Notes under the pieces: model-generated
What the model saw: only the letters and a program-made list of their open reading frames with translations
Databases searched by the model: none
What the model was told of the DNA's origin: nothing
Translations under genes and position numbers: made by a program
Origin: CAYFLR01 sp964343805
GTDB taxonomy: Bacteria; Bdellovibrionota_B; Oligoflexia; CAYFLR01
Direction: 5' to 3'
NCBI GenBank assembly: GCA_964343805.1
Contig: CAYFLR010000010.1
Coordinates: 1-64,000 of the forward strand
DNA length: 64,000 nt
In this document: positions 24,394-32,410 of the stretch, in pieces
How the letters are laid out: each line of letters begins with the position of its first letter
Position numbering within the stretch: position 1 is the first letter of the stretch

Positions 24394-25890
24394 GTGTTAC
24401 GTTTTATGCGCGGAAAAAAACAGTCCTTTGTAATGTATATCTTAATGGGGGCTGCGCTTTTAAGTATGGCCTTTTTTGGATTATTTAATTTGAACACGGG
24501 TCAAGTGGGCGGAGCTATGGTCAAGGTGGGAAGCGACGTAATCTCAGTCCTAGACTTTGACCGTACTTTTAAGCAGCAGGAAGGATACTATCGTCGTATT
24601 TTTGGCAAGAATTACGGAGATAAACAGCGAGAGTATCTTATTTCCATGGTTCGAGATAATATGGTGTACTCGATTTTACAAAAAATGGAAGCGGAGCGCC
24701 TGGGTATTGGTGTTTGTCAGAAAGAGGTTAAAGAGGGAATCAAGGAGGTTCCTTATTTTAAGAAGGATGGTAAATTCCATTACAATCTATTTAAAGATTA
24801 TTTATCAAGTTGGCGGTGGTCGGAGCAGTCATTTGTTAATCAAATGAATCAGGATTTAATCAATCGACGATTCGCTTCAATTATTTCTAACAGTCTACAT
24901 GTGTCAGAAAATGATGCGTTTCTTTCTTATCGACTGGACAATGACAAAATAAATGTAGAGTTTGTGAAGGTGAATCCGAGCGCCCTTAATTATGAGCCCA
25001 AGGCGGATGAATTGGCCAAGATTCTTAAAGATGACGATAAGTTGAAGGGCTACTATGAAAAACATCTTTACCTCTACGAGAAGGAGAAGAAGGTTAAGGC
25101 TCAGCACATTCTAATAGCTTATAAAGGAGCCCAGAGAGCTTCCGATAAAATCGCTCGACCCAAAGATGAAGCCAAAACCATTGCGGGCCGAATTCTTACC
25201 GAAGTTAAACAGGGAAAAGATGATTTTACTACTCTAGCTAAAAAATACACCGATGAACCTGGAGGTCAAGATAAGGGCGGAGACTTAGGTTTCTTTAGTC
25301 GAACTGCAATGGTCAAGCCTTTTGCAGATACCGCTTTTAACATGAAAGAAGGGGACGTGAGTGGTGTTGTGGAAACTCCTTTTGGCTTTCACATTATCAA
25401 GGTGAATAAAATTCAACCTGCTGAAAAGAAAGAGTTTGCCAATGTTAAAAATGAAATAGCCAAGAAAATGCTGTTTGATGAGAAAAAAGATCAAATTGCC
25501 TATGATTTGGCCGCAACAATTATCAAAAAGCTCAAGGCATCAGAAGGAATCAAAGAGTTATTGGAAAAAGAAAAGTTGGACATTAAGAAGACGGGAGAAT
25601 TCTCTATCAATGACTATTCCGTAACTGGAGTGGGTAGTTCGGAAGAGTTTAAAGAGGTGGCTTTTGGTTTGAGCCATAAGGATCCTGTTTATGATAAGCC
25701 GTTACGAATAACTGGTAACTACTTTGTTGTTAGATTGTTTGAGCGGAAAATGGTAGGCATGGCTGAGTTTGAGAAAGATAAAAAGACCGTTACTGATAAA
25801 ATACACACAGAGCGAGTTTCCAGTGCCAATCGTTTAATCCGTAAGCACTTAATGGAGCAGTATAAAGGTGATGTAAAGTATTATCGTTAG
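24394..25890 (+). CDS. ppiD: PpiD/SurA-type periplasmic peptidyl-prolyl isomerase
   Basis: 498 residues. A short Lys/Arg-rich N terminus and one membrane helix (about 12-30) place a SurA-N-like chaperone region and a parvulin (PpiC) domain (about 235-345: KAQHILIAY, GGDLGFFSR, FGFHIIKV) in the periplasm. PpiD is a helper for newly exported proteins at the Sec translocon. The GTG start at 24394 is supported by AGGAG six bases upstream. The chain is shorter than E. coli PpiD (623), mainly after the PPIase domain. A strong terminator follows at 25915. Confidence 0.9.
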   Translation: MLRFMRGKKQSFVMYILMGAALLSMAFFGLFNLNTGQVGGAMVKVGSDVISVLDFDRTFKQQEGYYRRIFGKNYGDKQREYLISMVRDNMVYSILQKMEAERLGIGVCQKEVKEGIKEVPYFKKDGKFHYNLFKDYLSSWRWSEQSFVNQMNQDLINRRFASIISNSLHVSENDAFLSYRLDNDKINVEFVKVNPSALNYEPKADELAKILKDDDKLKGYYEKHLYLYEKEKKVKAQHILIAYKGAQRASDKIARPKDEAKTIAGRILTEVKQGKDDFTTLAKKYTDEPGGQDKGGDLGFFSRTAMVKPFADTAFNMKEGDVSGVVETPFGFHIIKVNKIQPAEKKEFANVKNEIAKKMLFDEKKDQIAYDLAATIIKKLKASEGIKELLEKEKLDIKKTGEFSINDYSVTGVGSSEEFKEVAFGLSHKDPVYDKPLRITGNYFVVRLFERKMVGMAEFEKDKKTVTDKIHTERVSSANRLIRKHLMEQYKGDVKYYR

Positions 25891-25914
25891 TTGACGTCAA
25901 GAAAATAAGAAAAT

Positions 25915-25952
25915 AAAAAAAGAGAGCTCTTATCCTTGAGCTCTCTTTTTTT
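25915..25952. terminator. bidirectional rho-independent terminator
   Basis: AAAAAAAGAGAGCTC (25915-25929) and GAGCTCTCTTTTTTT (25938-25952) form a perfect stem with an A run on one side and T run on the other. It lies between the convergent ppiD and lipoprotein C genes and should serve both. Confidence 0.9.
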
Positions 25953-25982
25953 TATTATCGAGGGGGAATTGTCAGATACGGT

Positions 25983-26981
25983 TTAGTAGTGAACTCCTCC
26001 AATATTGATATTCCAATGTACACTTGATCCATCCCTAGACCCATATCCATATGGGGTACAGCTTCCATATCCACTGCCATAAGCAGCTCCACAGTTACTA
26101 TTTCCAAAGTATCCTCCTTGAACTGGTGGTACATGTATTGGTCTTGGCTCAATTACGATTGGCTGAGTGCATGGGGGGTAAACAGGTGCACATACATTCA
26201 GTCCACAGCCACCATTCACTGGAATATTTGGTCTTTGTACTGGTACTGGAGGAGGGGGAGGAAGTACACATCTGTTCTGATTGATATAATTGTTAAACTG
26301 GTTCTGAAAGTTATTATACAAATGATGTAGTAAGACAGGAGCATATTCTTGCTCTACAAACTGTTCTTGGTTGATAAGTCTTCCATTAAAGAAAACCGAA
26401 ACATTGATTAAGATTTCAATTCTGTTTAAATACCCTGCTCCTACGAAGCCGGCCCAGTAGTTATTCATATCCATATTACACTGTAAGCCTTGTGTATTAG
26501 AATTATAGAAGGTATCAAATAAATGGTTTCCCAGGTTTTGGCCTGATTGAACAAACATATTGTAATTAGGTACGGGACAATTGGGGTTTCCATCAGTACA
26601 GAAACTGCTGATATGGTTGTAATCATTGGTTAATTGGGTGTGCCAGTTTGGATTGGTGAATTGTCCATTCTGAACACCAAGGATTTGTCCTGCATACTCT
26701 TTGACTGATAGTTTGGTTTGTTCTGTGTCAGTAGGGGTTTGAGCTACGGTAGGAGTTTCACTCTCATTCGATTCTTTGCTAGAAATAGACTCAACTTCAG
26801 GCTCTTCTTCTATAGCAGTCTCTATTGAGCTTACGGGGCTAGAGTCGGCACTTGTTTGGCTTTTTGCAGTGGGGTTGTCGACATTAACAACTCTTTTAGA
26901 ACGGTCTACAGGTTCTCCACAACTGGTGATTCCTAGTATTATTGCAATTAATGCGATGTTGAAATACGTTAGCTTGATCAT
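25983..26981 (-). CDS. paralogous lipoprotein, copy C
   Basis: 332 residues. Leader ends at GITSC (Cys 21). Copy C lacks the Lys/Glu helix of A and B and has a Ser/Thr/Glu linker instead. The conserved domain starts LSVKEYAGQILG and keeps CPVPNYNMF, INVSVFFNGRLINQE and EYAPVLLHHL, but is more diverged than A is from B. The tail is Pro/Cys/Gly-rich, with only one terminal motif (WNINIGGVHY) instead of two. GGGGGA stands about 8 bases before ATG 26981. It has its own sigma-54-type promoter at 27041-27057 and terminator at 25915-25952, again a single-gene unit. Confidence 0.87.
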   Translation of the reverse strand: MIKLTYFNIALIAIILGITSCGEPVDRSKRVVNVDNPTAKSQTSADSSPVSSIETAIEEEPEVESISSKESNESETPTVAQTPTDTEQTKLSVKEYAGQILGVQNGQFTNPNWHTQLTNDYNHISSFCTDGNPNCPVPNYNMFVQSGQNLGNHLFDTFYNSNTQGLQCNMDMNNYWAGFVGAGYLNRIEILINVSVFFNGRLINQEQFVEQEYAPVLLHHLYNNFQNQFNNYINQNRCVLPPPPPVPVQRPNIPVNGGCGLNVCAPVYPPCTQPIVIEPRPIHVPPVQGGYFGNSNCGAAYGSGYGSCTPYGYGSRDGSSVHWNINIGGVHY

Positions 26982-27040
26982 GGTTCATTCCCCCTGATTT
27001 GATAGATTTTACTTGGCATCCGCTGCCGACCGCAAAATAC

Positions 27041-27057
27041 TGCAAGTGTCATGCCAA
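27041..27057 (-). promoter_or_regulatory. sigma-54 (-24/-12) promoter of lipoprotein C
   Basis: The minus strand reads TTGGCATGACACTTGCA, with GG and GC 10 bp apart, about 60 bp upstream of ATG 26981. No palindrome like that of copy B is visible upstream; a TTCAAC/GTTGAA stem lies at about 27169-27188. Confidence 0.77.
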
Positions 27058-27270
27058 AGTCTCATGTTTTGTTAAACTGTTGTTTTTACAAGGGTTAGGG
27101 TTTTCTAGGGGATGCATTGTCTAAATTTTGGTGAAAAAACCAAGATCGGGTGTAAAAAGTTTCAACATCTCCAAGTTGAATCCCTCATCGTCTACTGATA
27201 TAATGAATATATTTAATAAGTATGATAGAATTCATCGCATTGAGAAATATTCCTTACCAAGATTGGGGGC

Positions 27271-28725
27271 ATGATGAAAGTGATACAACAAATCTCATTG
27301 GCTTTATTGATAGTATTTTTAATAGTGAGCTGTGGAAAAAAAGAGAAGCCTAAGGTCGTTGAGGAGGTTTCAGCAGATAGACAGCTCCAGACCACATTTG
27401 AAGAGATTGCTGGTGATAATGGTGTTCCATCAGAGATTTTATTAGCGGTAGCAAAATTTGAAAGTGACTTTGAGTCTCATAAAAATACGGGATTAATGGA
27501 GCGTCATGTTCAACGACGAGGCTTTGGAATCATGAACCTAACAGAGGAGATGGATCCAAAGGCTTCAACCTTAACTAATGAAGAGAATATCAAAGTTTAT
27601 GCAAATATCCTAAAAAGAGAAGCCGATCGTGTTGCGCCTAAAACTCTTAAGGACTGGGCTTCAGCGGCTAGTACTGTCAGTAATAAAGAAGATTTTGCCA
27701 AATATTACTTTTTACATGAAGTGATTGAGCTATTACGTTCAGGATTTTATGCGGTCAATCTTGCAGGTCAGAGATTAACTCTGGAACCTCAGAAATTAGA
27801 AGGGGAGATTAGCTTTGACTATGACAAAGATAATGTGAGTCGATTGGTGAAAACCCCCTGTGAAGTGATTGGTATCCCTTGTACTTTTGAACCAGCCAGT
27901 GAGAAAAACATCATTGGTGATGTTGAGGCTCTGCGCACCAATCGAGAGATTAGCCAAGTAGTTTTTCATGCCTGTGAAACGAATTTTACTGACTGTGTAT
28001 CTTGGTTTAAAAATCCTATTTCTGGAATGAGTTCTCATTTCGTAATCAGTGCCTCCGGTACAATTGTGCAAATGGTTAACCTGAAACACTTAGCCCAAGA
28101 TATGGCGGATCCTTCTCAGTCAGCAGGGTCAATCAGTGTATTTATAGCGGGTCGAACAGGGCTTTATCAAGATGGTAATGCGATCTCAGAAAACCCTTCC
28201 TGGATCAGTGACGAAGCTTATGTTGCTGCAGCAGAACTCGTTCTCTACTTAAGTGGTCATTTTCAAATCCCTATGGATGTGGATCCTTTGAACCGTCAAT
28301 CCTTCCTCACTTATAGTGACATTGCTCCAGAAGAAGCTAGAGTAAAAGGCTTGGGAAGATTTATGGATTGGGAGTATTTCTTAAGACTTTTAGAGGTTAA
28401 ACGAAGAGAGCTGCCATCTGCTTTGGAAATTCTTTCTCCAGCACCTGGAAGTTCCGTGGGTGAACCGATGCCCATTGATTTGAAGTTTTCCAAAGACATT
28501 GAATATGTGGATATCTACTTTGATGATAAAATCAGAAGTGCAGATGGTTGGTATCGTTTTATCACCTTTGAGACAGGCGATGAAACTGAATGGGGCTTCT
28601 CTTGGCGATTAAGTAAAAATGGTGTAGGGCAATCCACTGTTCGTTGGATGTTGGTTAAGGGGTATGATACTCAAGGAAAGTTAGTCGCTAGAAAGCAAAG
28701 TTACTTCATTTTACCAGCTCAATAG
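27271..28725 (+). CDS. lipoprotein with SLT-like domain and inactive-looking Amidase_2 domain
   Basis: 484 residues. Lipobox IVSC (Cys 21). Residues about 45-130 resemble a lysozyme-like transglycosylase domain: LLAVAKFESDF with Glu64 at the catalytic place and RRGFGIMNLT. Residues about 210-370 follow the AmpD/Amidase_2 fold: VVFHAC (His233), SSHFVIS, and TYSDIAPEEARVKG, which aligns with HSDIAPxRKxDPG of active enzymes. Zinc ligands His and Asp are replaced by Tyr348 and Val358, and the catalytic Glu region reads VFIAG. The domain probably binds but does not cut peptidoglycan. A beta-sandwich-like C-terminal region follows. GGGGG precedes the start; ATG 27274 is equally possible. Confidence 0.8.
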   Translation: MMKVIQQISLALLIVFLIVSCGKKEKPKVVEEVSADRQLQTTFEEIAGDNGVPSEILLAVAKFESDFESHKNTGLMERHVQRRGFGIMNLTEEMDPKASTLTNEENIKVYANILKREADRVAPKTLKDWASAASTVSNKEDFAKYYFLHEVIELLRSGFYAVNLAGQRLTLEPQKLEGEISFDYDKDNVSRLVKTPCEVIGIPCTFEPASEKNIIGDVEALRTNREISQVVFHACETNFTDCVSWFKNPISGMSSHFVISASGTIVQMVNLKHLAQDMADPSQSAGSISVFIAGRTGLYQDGNAISENPSWISDEAYVAAAELVLYLSGHFQIPMDVDPLNRQSFLTYSDIAPEEARVKGLGRFMDWEYFLRLLEVKRRELPSALEILSPAPGSSVGEPMPIDLKFSKDIEYVDIYFDDKIRSADGWYRFITFETGDETEWGFSWRLSKNGVGQSTVRWMLVKGYDTQGKLVARKQSYFILPAQ

Positions 28726-28822
28726 ACTGGTATCTCAGGTCTTCATAAATAAATTCTAAAGATTTACTTCTATTCAACCGAAGCAGGAACATAGTTTGGA
28801 TAATTACATTTCGGGGGAATTG

Positions 28823-29080
28823 ATGTTTGATGATCGAAGACTAGAAAAATTAGAACAGACCATTGTGGAATTGGGTGCTGAAACTCATCGTTTAAGAAAT
28901 GAAGTTGAGCTATACATGGAATCAAATATGAATATGGCTAAGAAGCTTTACATAATACAACGAGTGTTGGATGAAAGAGGAGTGCTGTTAATCGAGGATT
29001 TTGAAATAGCTCAAGAGCTCTATGAAGAAAAGGATGAATTTAAAAAGCGAGCCATGAATTTAAAAAAGGTGATGCAGTAG
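28823..29080 (+). CDS. small coiled-coil protein
   Basis: 85 residues, mostly one charged amphipathic helix (LEKLEQTIVELGAETHRLRN), which should form a coiled coil; no signal or membrane segment. ATG 28823 is chosen because GGGGGA lies five bases upstream; a TTG at 28796 is the longer alternative. It lies between the amidase-like lipoprotein and, convergently, the uracil-DNA glycosylase (10 bp between stops). No family recognised. Confidence 0.7.
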   Translation: MFDDRRLEKLEQTIVELGAETHRLRNEVELYMESNMNMAKKLYIIQRVLDERGVLLIEDFEIAQELYEEKDEFKKRAMNLKKVMQ

Positions 29081-29090
29081 ACCGTAAACT

Positions 29091-29810
29091 TTACTTTGAT
29101 TCCATAAAGGACATAAACAATTTTAAGTCATTCCAAGCCGCTCTTTTTAATGAGGTATCTGTAAGTAATTCTTTGGGATGATAAGTCGCTAGTGTTGAAA
29201 TCCCGCCAATTTTATACCAAACCCCATGCCATTCATCATTTGCAGTCAATTGGAGCAAAGTTCTGGTTGTGTCTTCTCCTAACAACAAAATAGCTTTTAA
29301 TGGAAAGTCTGCAAGTTTTTCAACTAGGGCCGTTTGACATGCGGGCTTTTCTATATCGGTTAGGGGCTTTGAGGGGGAGCATTTTATAACTGTTCCAAAT
29401 AGCATCTCATTTGGGTTTAAATTGATTGCTTTTGTCATCTTCTGAAGCAGGTCGCCCACTTCACCGGTGAAAGGGAGGCCGTTATTAATATCTTCTTGGC
29501 TGGGGATATTTCCAATAATTGCTACCCTGGCTTGAGGATTTCCAACTTCCTTTATTACTTTGCTGTCAGGTTGGTAATGGGAACAATTTATACAGAGAGG
29601 TGGAGCTGCTTTTGTTTTCTTGGGGGTAGGAGAGAGAGGTTTTTTGGGTGGAGATGGTTTTATAATAGGGGTTTTGGATGATTGAGGTGGAGTAGTTATA
29701 GGTTTGACAAGTAAGGGAATCAGAGCTTTAAAAGATGCAGGTAAGAATGAACTCTCATTTTTTTGATAGTTTTTTAAAGACTGAATGAGTTTTTGTTTGA
29801 ATTTTTCCAT
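29091..29810 (-). CDS. family-4-like uracil-DNA glycosylase
   Basis: 239 residues. It removes uracil from DNA in base-excision repair. The N-terminal 70 residues are a Pro/Lys-rich extension; the enzyme follows with Cys73 and Cys76 (CINC), Cys144 and Cys158, the set expected to hold a 4Fe-4S cluster. The active-site stretch is IPSQEDINNGLPFTGEVG (102-119), related to GEAPGxxEDxxGxPFVGxAG, and the late TYHPKELL (209-216) binds DNA. The usual Gly-Glu-Ala-Pro start is changed to Gly-Asn-Ile-Pro. Convergent with the coiled-coil gene. Confidence 0.88.
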   Translation of the reverse strand: MEKFKQKLIQSLKNYQKNESSFLPASFKALIPLLVKPITTPPQSSKTPIIKPSPPKKPLSPTPKKTKAAPPLCINCSHYQPDSKVIKEVGNPQARVAIIGNIPSQEDINNGLPFTGEVGDLLQKMTKAINLNPNEMLFGTVIKCSPSKPLTDIEKPACQTALVEKLADFPLKAILLLGEDTTRTLLQLTANDEWHGVWYKIGGISTLATYHPKELLTDTSLKRAAWNDLKLFMSFMESK

Positions 29811-29966
29811 TTACCCTGGCTTATAAATTTGGACATTACAAGTACCCTTTATGTAGCTGATTCAGAAGATAGCGTCAATAAAAAGACTCTTTGATTTTAA
29901 CCCTTCCATATGCTAATTTGCGAGCACATTATTGTAGATGTAATTGAGCAATTTGATGAGGAAGAT

Positions 29967-31247
29967 ATGCTAGACATTAAATACATTCGAGCCAACATGG
30001 AAAAGGTGCAAGAAGGAGCTAAGAATAAACATATCTCAGTAGAATGGGAAAGGTTTAGTGTCCTTGAGAAAGATAGAAGTAAGTGTCTTGAAGAGGTTGA
30101 AAGGCTAAGGAAACAAAGAAATGAAGGGGCTAGCCAAGTTCCCAAAATAAAAGATATAGATAAGAAGAATCAGCTTATTAAAGATATGAAAGAGCTCGGT
30201 CAGAGACTAAAAGAAAAAACTGAAATACTGCAAGGAATTGAAGAAGAATATAACAGTATTCTATTGACCATTCCTAGCCCTCCTCATGAAGGGGTGCCCA
30301 TCGGTAAAGATGAAGCGGATAATGTGGAGCTTTATAAATGGGGAGAGCCCCCTCAATTTGATTTTAAAATGAAGAATCATGTGGAACTAGGTGAGGAACT
30401 TAAGCTCATGAATATTCCAGGAGGGGTAAAGGTTTCTGGGGCCAGAAACTACTTCTTAGTAGGGGATGGAGCCTTATTAGAAATGGCTGTTATCCGGTAT
30501 GTAGTCGATTTCTTAGTAGGTAAGGGCTATGTCCCTCACATGTGCCCAGTATTAGTCAAAGATGAGGCTATGATCGGAACAGGGTATTATCCAACTGGTA
30601 AAGAACAAGCTTACTATATTGAAAAAGATAAGCTCAGCTTAATAGGAACCAGTGAGGTTCCTTTAGCTTCTCTTCATATGAATGAGATCCTCGATCGTCA
30701 GAAACTTCCTCTTAAATATGCCGGAGTTTCACCCTGTTTTCGCCGTGAAGCGGGGACTTATGGAAAAGACACCAAAGGTCTTTATCGTGTGCATCAGTTT
30801 CAAAAGGTTGAGCAGTTGGTTTATTGTGAAGGAGATCTGGCTGAGTCTGAAAAAATTCATAAAGAACTTCTTCAAAACTCAGAAGAGATTATGCAAAGTC
30901 TGAATTTGCCTTATCGAGTTGTACAAGTTTGCACCGGNNNNNNNNNNCTAGGAATTGGACAGGTAAAGAAGCATGATATTGAAGCTTGGATGCCAAGTCG
31001 GAAAGCCTATAGTGAAACTCATTCTTGTTCTACTTTTTATGACTTCCAAGCACGTCGTCTAAGAACTAGATATAAAAATGAAGATGGCAAGAATCAGTTT
31101 GTTCATACACTTAATAACACGGCTATTGCTTCTCCTCGCATATTGATTCCTTTAATTGAAAACAATCAATGTGCCGATGGAAGTGTGAAAATTCCAGAGG
31201 TGTTAGTTCCCTACATGGGGGGGAAGACAAAGATTACCAAGTCTTAA
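29967..31247 (+). CDS. serS: seryl-tRNA synthetase (interrupted by a 10-N gap)
   Basis: About 426 residues. It charges tRNA-Ser and tRNA-Sec with serine. An N-terminal coiled-coil arm (about 35-100) that grips the long variable arm of tRNA-Ser precedes the class II catalytic core, with motif 2 around YAGVSPCFRREAGTYGKDTKGLYRVHQF and motif 3 around NNTAIASPRILIPLIE. ATG 29967 is chosen because GAGGA lies 5 bases upstream; the longer frame from 29910 adds 19 unconserved residues. The gap at 30938-30947 falls in the conserved CTGDLG motif and replaces what should be four bases, so the gene is intact in the organism. Confidence 0.95.
   Translation: MLDIKYIRANMEKVQEGAKNKHISVEWERFSVLEKDRSKCLEEVERLRKQRNEGASQVPKIKDIDKKNQLIKDMKELGQRLKEKTEILQGIEEEYNSILLTIPSPPHEGVPIGKDEADNVELYKWGEPPQFDFKMKNHVELGEELKLMNIPGGVKVSGARNYFLVGDGALLEMAVIRYVVDFLVGKGYVPHMCPVLVKDEAMIGTGYYPTGKEQAYYIEKDKLSLIGTSEVPLASLHMNEILDRQKLPLKYAGVSPCFRREAGTYGKDTKGLYRVHQFQKVEQLVYCEGDLAESEKIHKELLQNSEEIMQSLNLPYRVVQVCTXXXXLGIGQVKKHDIEAWMPSRKAYSETHSCSTFYDFQARRLRTRYKNEDGKNQFVHTLNNTAIASPRILIPLIENNQCADGSVKIPEVLVPYMGGKTKITKS
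30938..30947. other. assembly gap inside serS
   Basis: The reading frame is the same on both sides. Before the gap the protein ends CTG, after it LGIG; the family motif CTGDLG needs only one further residue, i.e. four bases in place of ten Ns, which is consistent with the unbroken frame (10 and 4 are equal modulo 3). Confidence 0.85.
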
Positions 31248-31280
31248 CTAAGGTCAATTAACTTCAATTTGAAGGAAAAT

Positions 31281-32408
31281 ATGCACATCGCTATTGATGC
31301 TCGAATGATTGTATATAATCGCATGCATGGAATCGCTCGCTATGTGCATCACCTTATTTCTGAATTAGCCAGATTGGATCAGAGTAATCGATACACTATC
31401 TTAATTTCTAAACACTCCCCTTTGCTTAATGAAAAGTTTCCCCCTTCATTTAGTTTATTAGAATTACAGAGTAAGTTTATCAGCTTAAAGGAGCAGTTTG
31501 AGCTCCCACGAATTTTAAGAGAAATTAAGGCGGATTTGTTTCATTCCCCTTCCTTTGTGGCACCTCTTTTTTGCCCTTGTCCTATCGTAATGACCATTCA
31601 TGATTTGAACCACATTGTTTTACCCCAATACTATACACCTCTTCATAAATTCTATTACCTCTTCTTTGTTCAGAAGTGTATTGAGAGGTCTACTTGGATA
31701 TTGACTGTATCAGAGTTTTCCAAAAGAGAAATTATGAAATACTTTAACCTTGACCCCTCTAGGATTAAGGTTACCTATAATAGTGTGAGCAGCTCTTATA
31801 CGCCTGTGAGCTCCCCTGAGGAGTTTGACCGAGTTAGAAAAGAGTATGAATTGCCGGATAAATTCATCCTCTATGTTGGTAATAATAAACCTCATAAGAA
31901 TTTTCTGAACTTGGTTAGAGCCTATTGCCAAGCAGACGTTGATTGCCCTTTGGTGGCTTGCTGTCCGGTTGATGTAGAAGCCATTGAAATAGCTGCAGCA
32001 TGCAACAAACAATATAATTTATACTTTACTAAATTTATTACAGACAGGGATTTGCCTGTCGCATTGAGTATGGCGGAATATTTGGTTTACCCATCAACCT
32101 ATGAGGGTTTTGGTTTACCTCCTTTAGAGTCCATGGCTTGTGGTACACCTGTAATTCTTTCTAAAACATCTTGTCTGCCTGAAATTGCAGGAGATGCCGC
32201 TTTATACGTTGATCCCTATGACGTAAAGGATATGGCAACAGCTTTAGAAACTATGTTCAAGGATCAAGATCTTGTAAAGGTATTACGGGATAAAGGACTA
32301 AATAGAGTCAAAGAGTATTCTTGGAGTCGGATGGCTCAATTGACATTAGGAGTGTATCACTCAAGCTCTGATTTAGATCGGAATAAAGTGATAGGAGTAA
32401 CAAGCTAA
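31281..32408 (+). CDS. GT4-family glycosyltransferase
   Basis: 375 residues with the GT-B fold of family 4, transferring a sugar from a nucleotide donor with retention of configuration. Visible: N-terminal RMHGIARYVHHL (acceptor side), VGNNKPHKNFLNLVRAY (donor-domain start) and EGFGLPPLESMACGTPVI, the family E-x7-E nucleotide-sugar site. No membrane segment. ATG 31281 with AAGGA upstream is preferred over TTG 31269. It is followed 2 bp later by a second GT4 gene, suggesting that the pair adds successive sugars to a surface glycan. Donor and acceptor are unknown. Confidence 0.88.
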   Translation: MHIAIDARMIVYNRMHGIARYVHHLISELARLDQSNRYTILISKHSPLLNEKFPPSFSLLELQSKFISLKEQFELPRILREIKADLFHSPSFVAPLFCPCPIVMTIHDLNHIVLPQYYTPLHKFYYLFFVQKCIERSTWILTVSEFSKREIMKYFNLDPSRIKVTYNSVSSSYTPVSSPEEFDRVRKEYELPDKFILYVGNNKPHKNFLNLVRAYCQADVDCPLVACCPVDVEAIEIAAACNKQYNLYFTKFITDRDLPVALSMAEYLVYPSTYEGFGLPPLESMACGTPVILSKTSCLPEIAGDAALYVDPYDVKDMATALETMFKDQDLVKVLRDKGLNRVKEYSWSRMAQLTLGVYHSSSDLDRNKVIGVTS

Positions 32409-32410
32409 GT

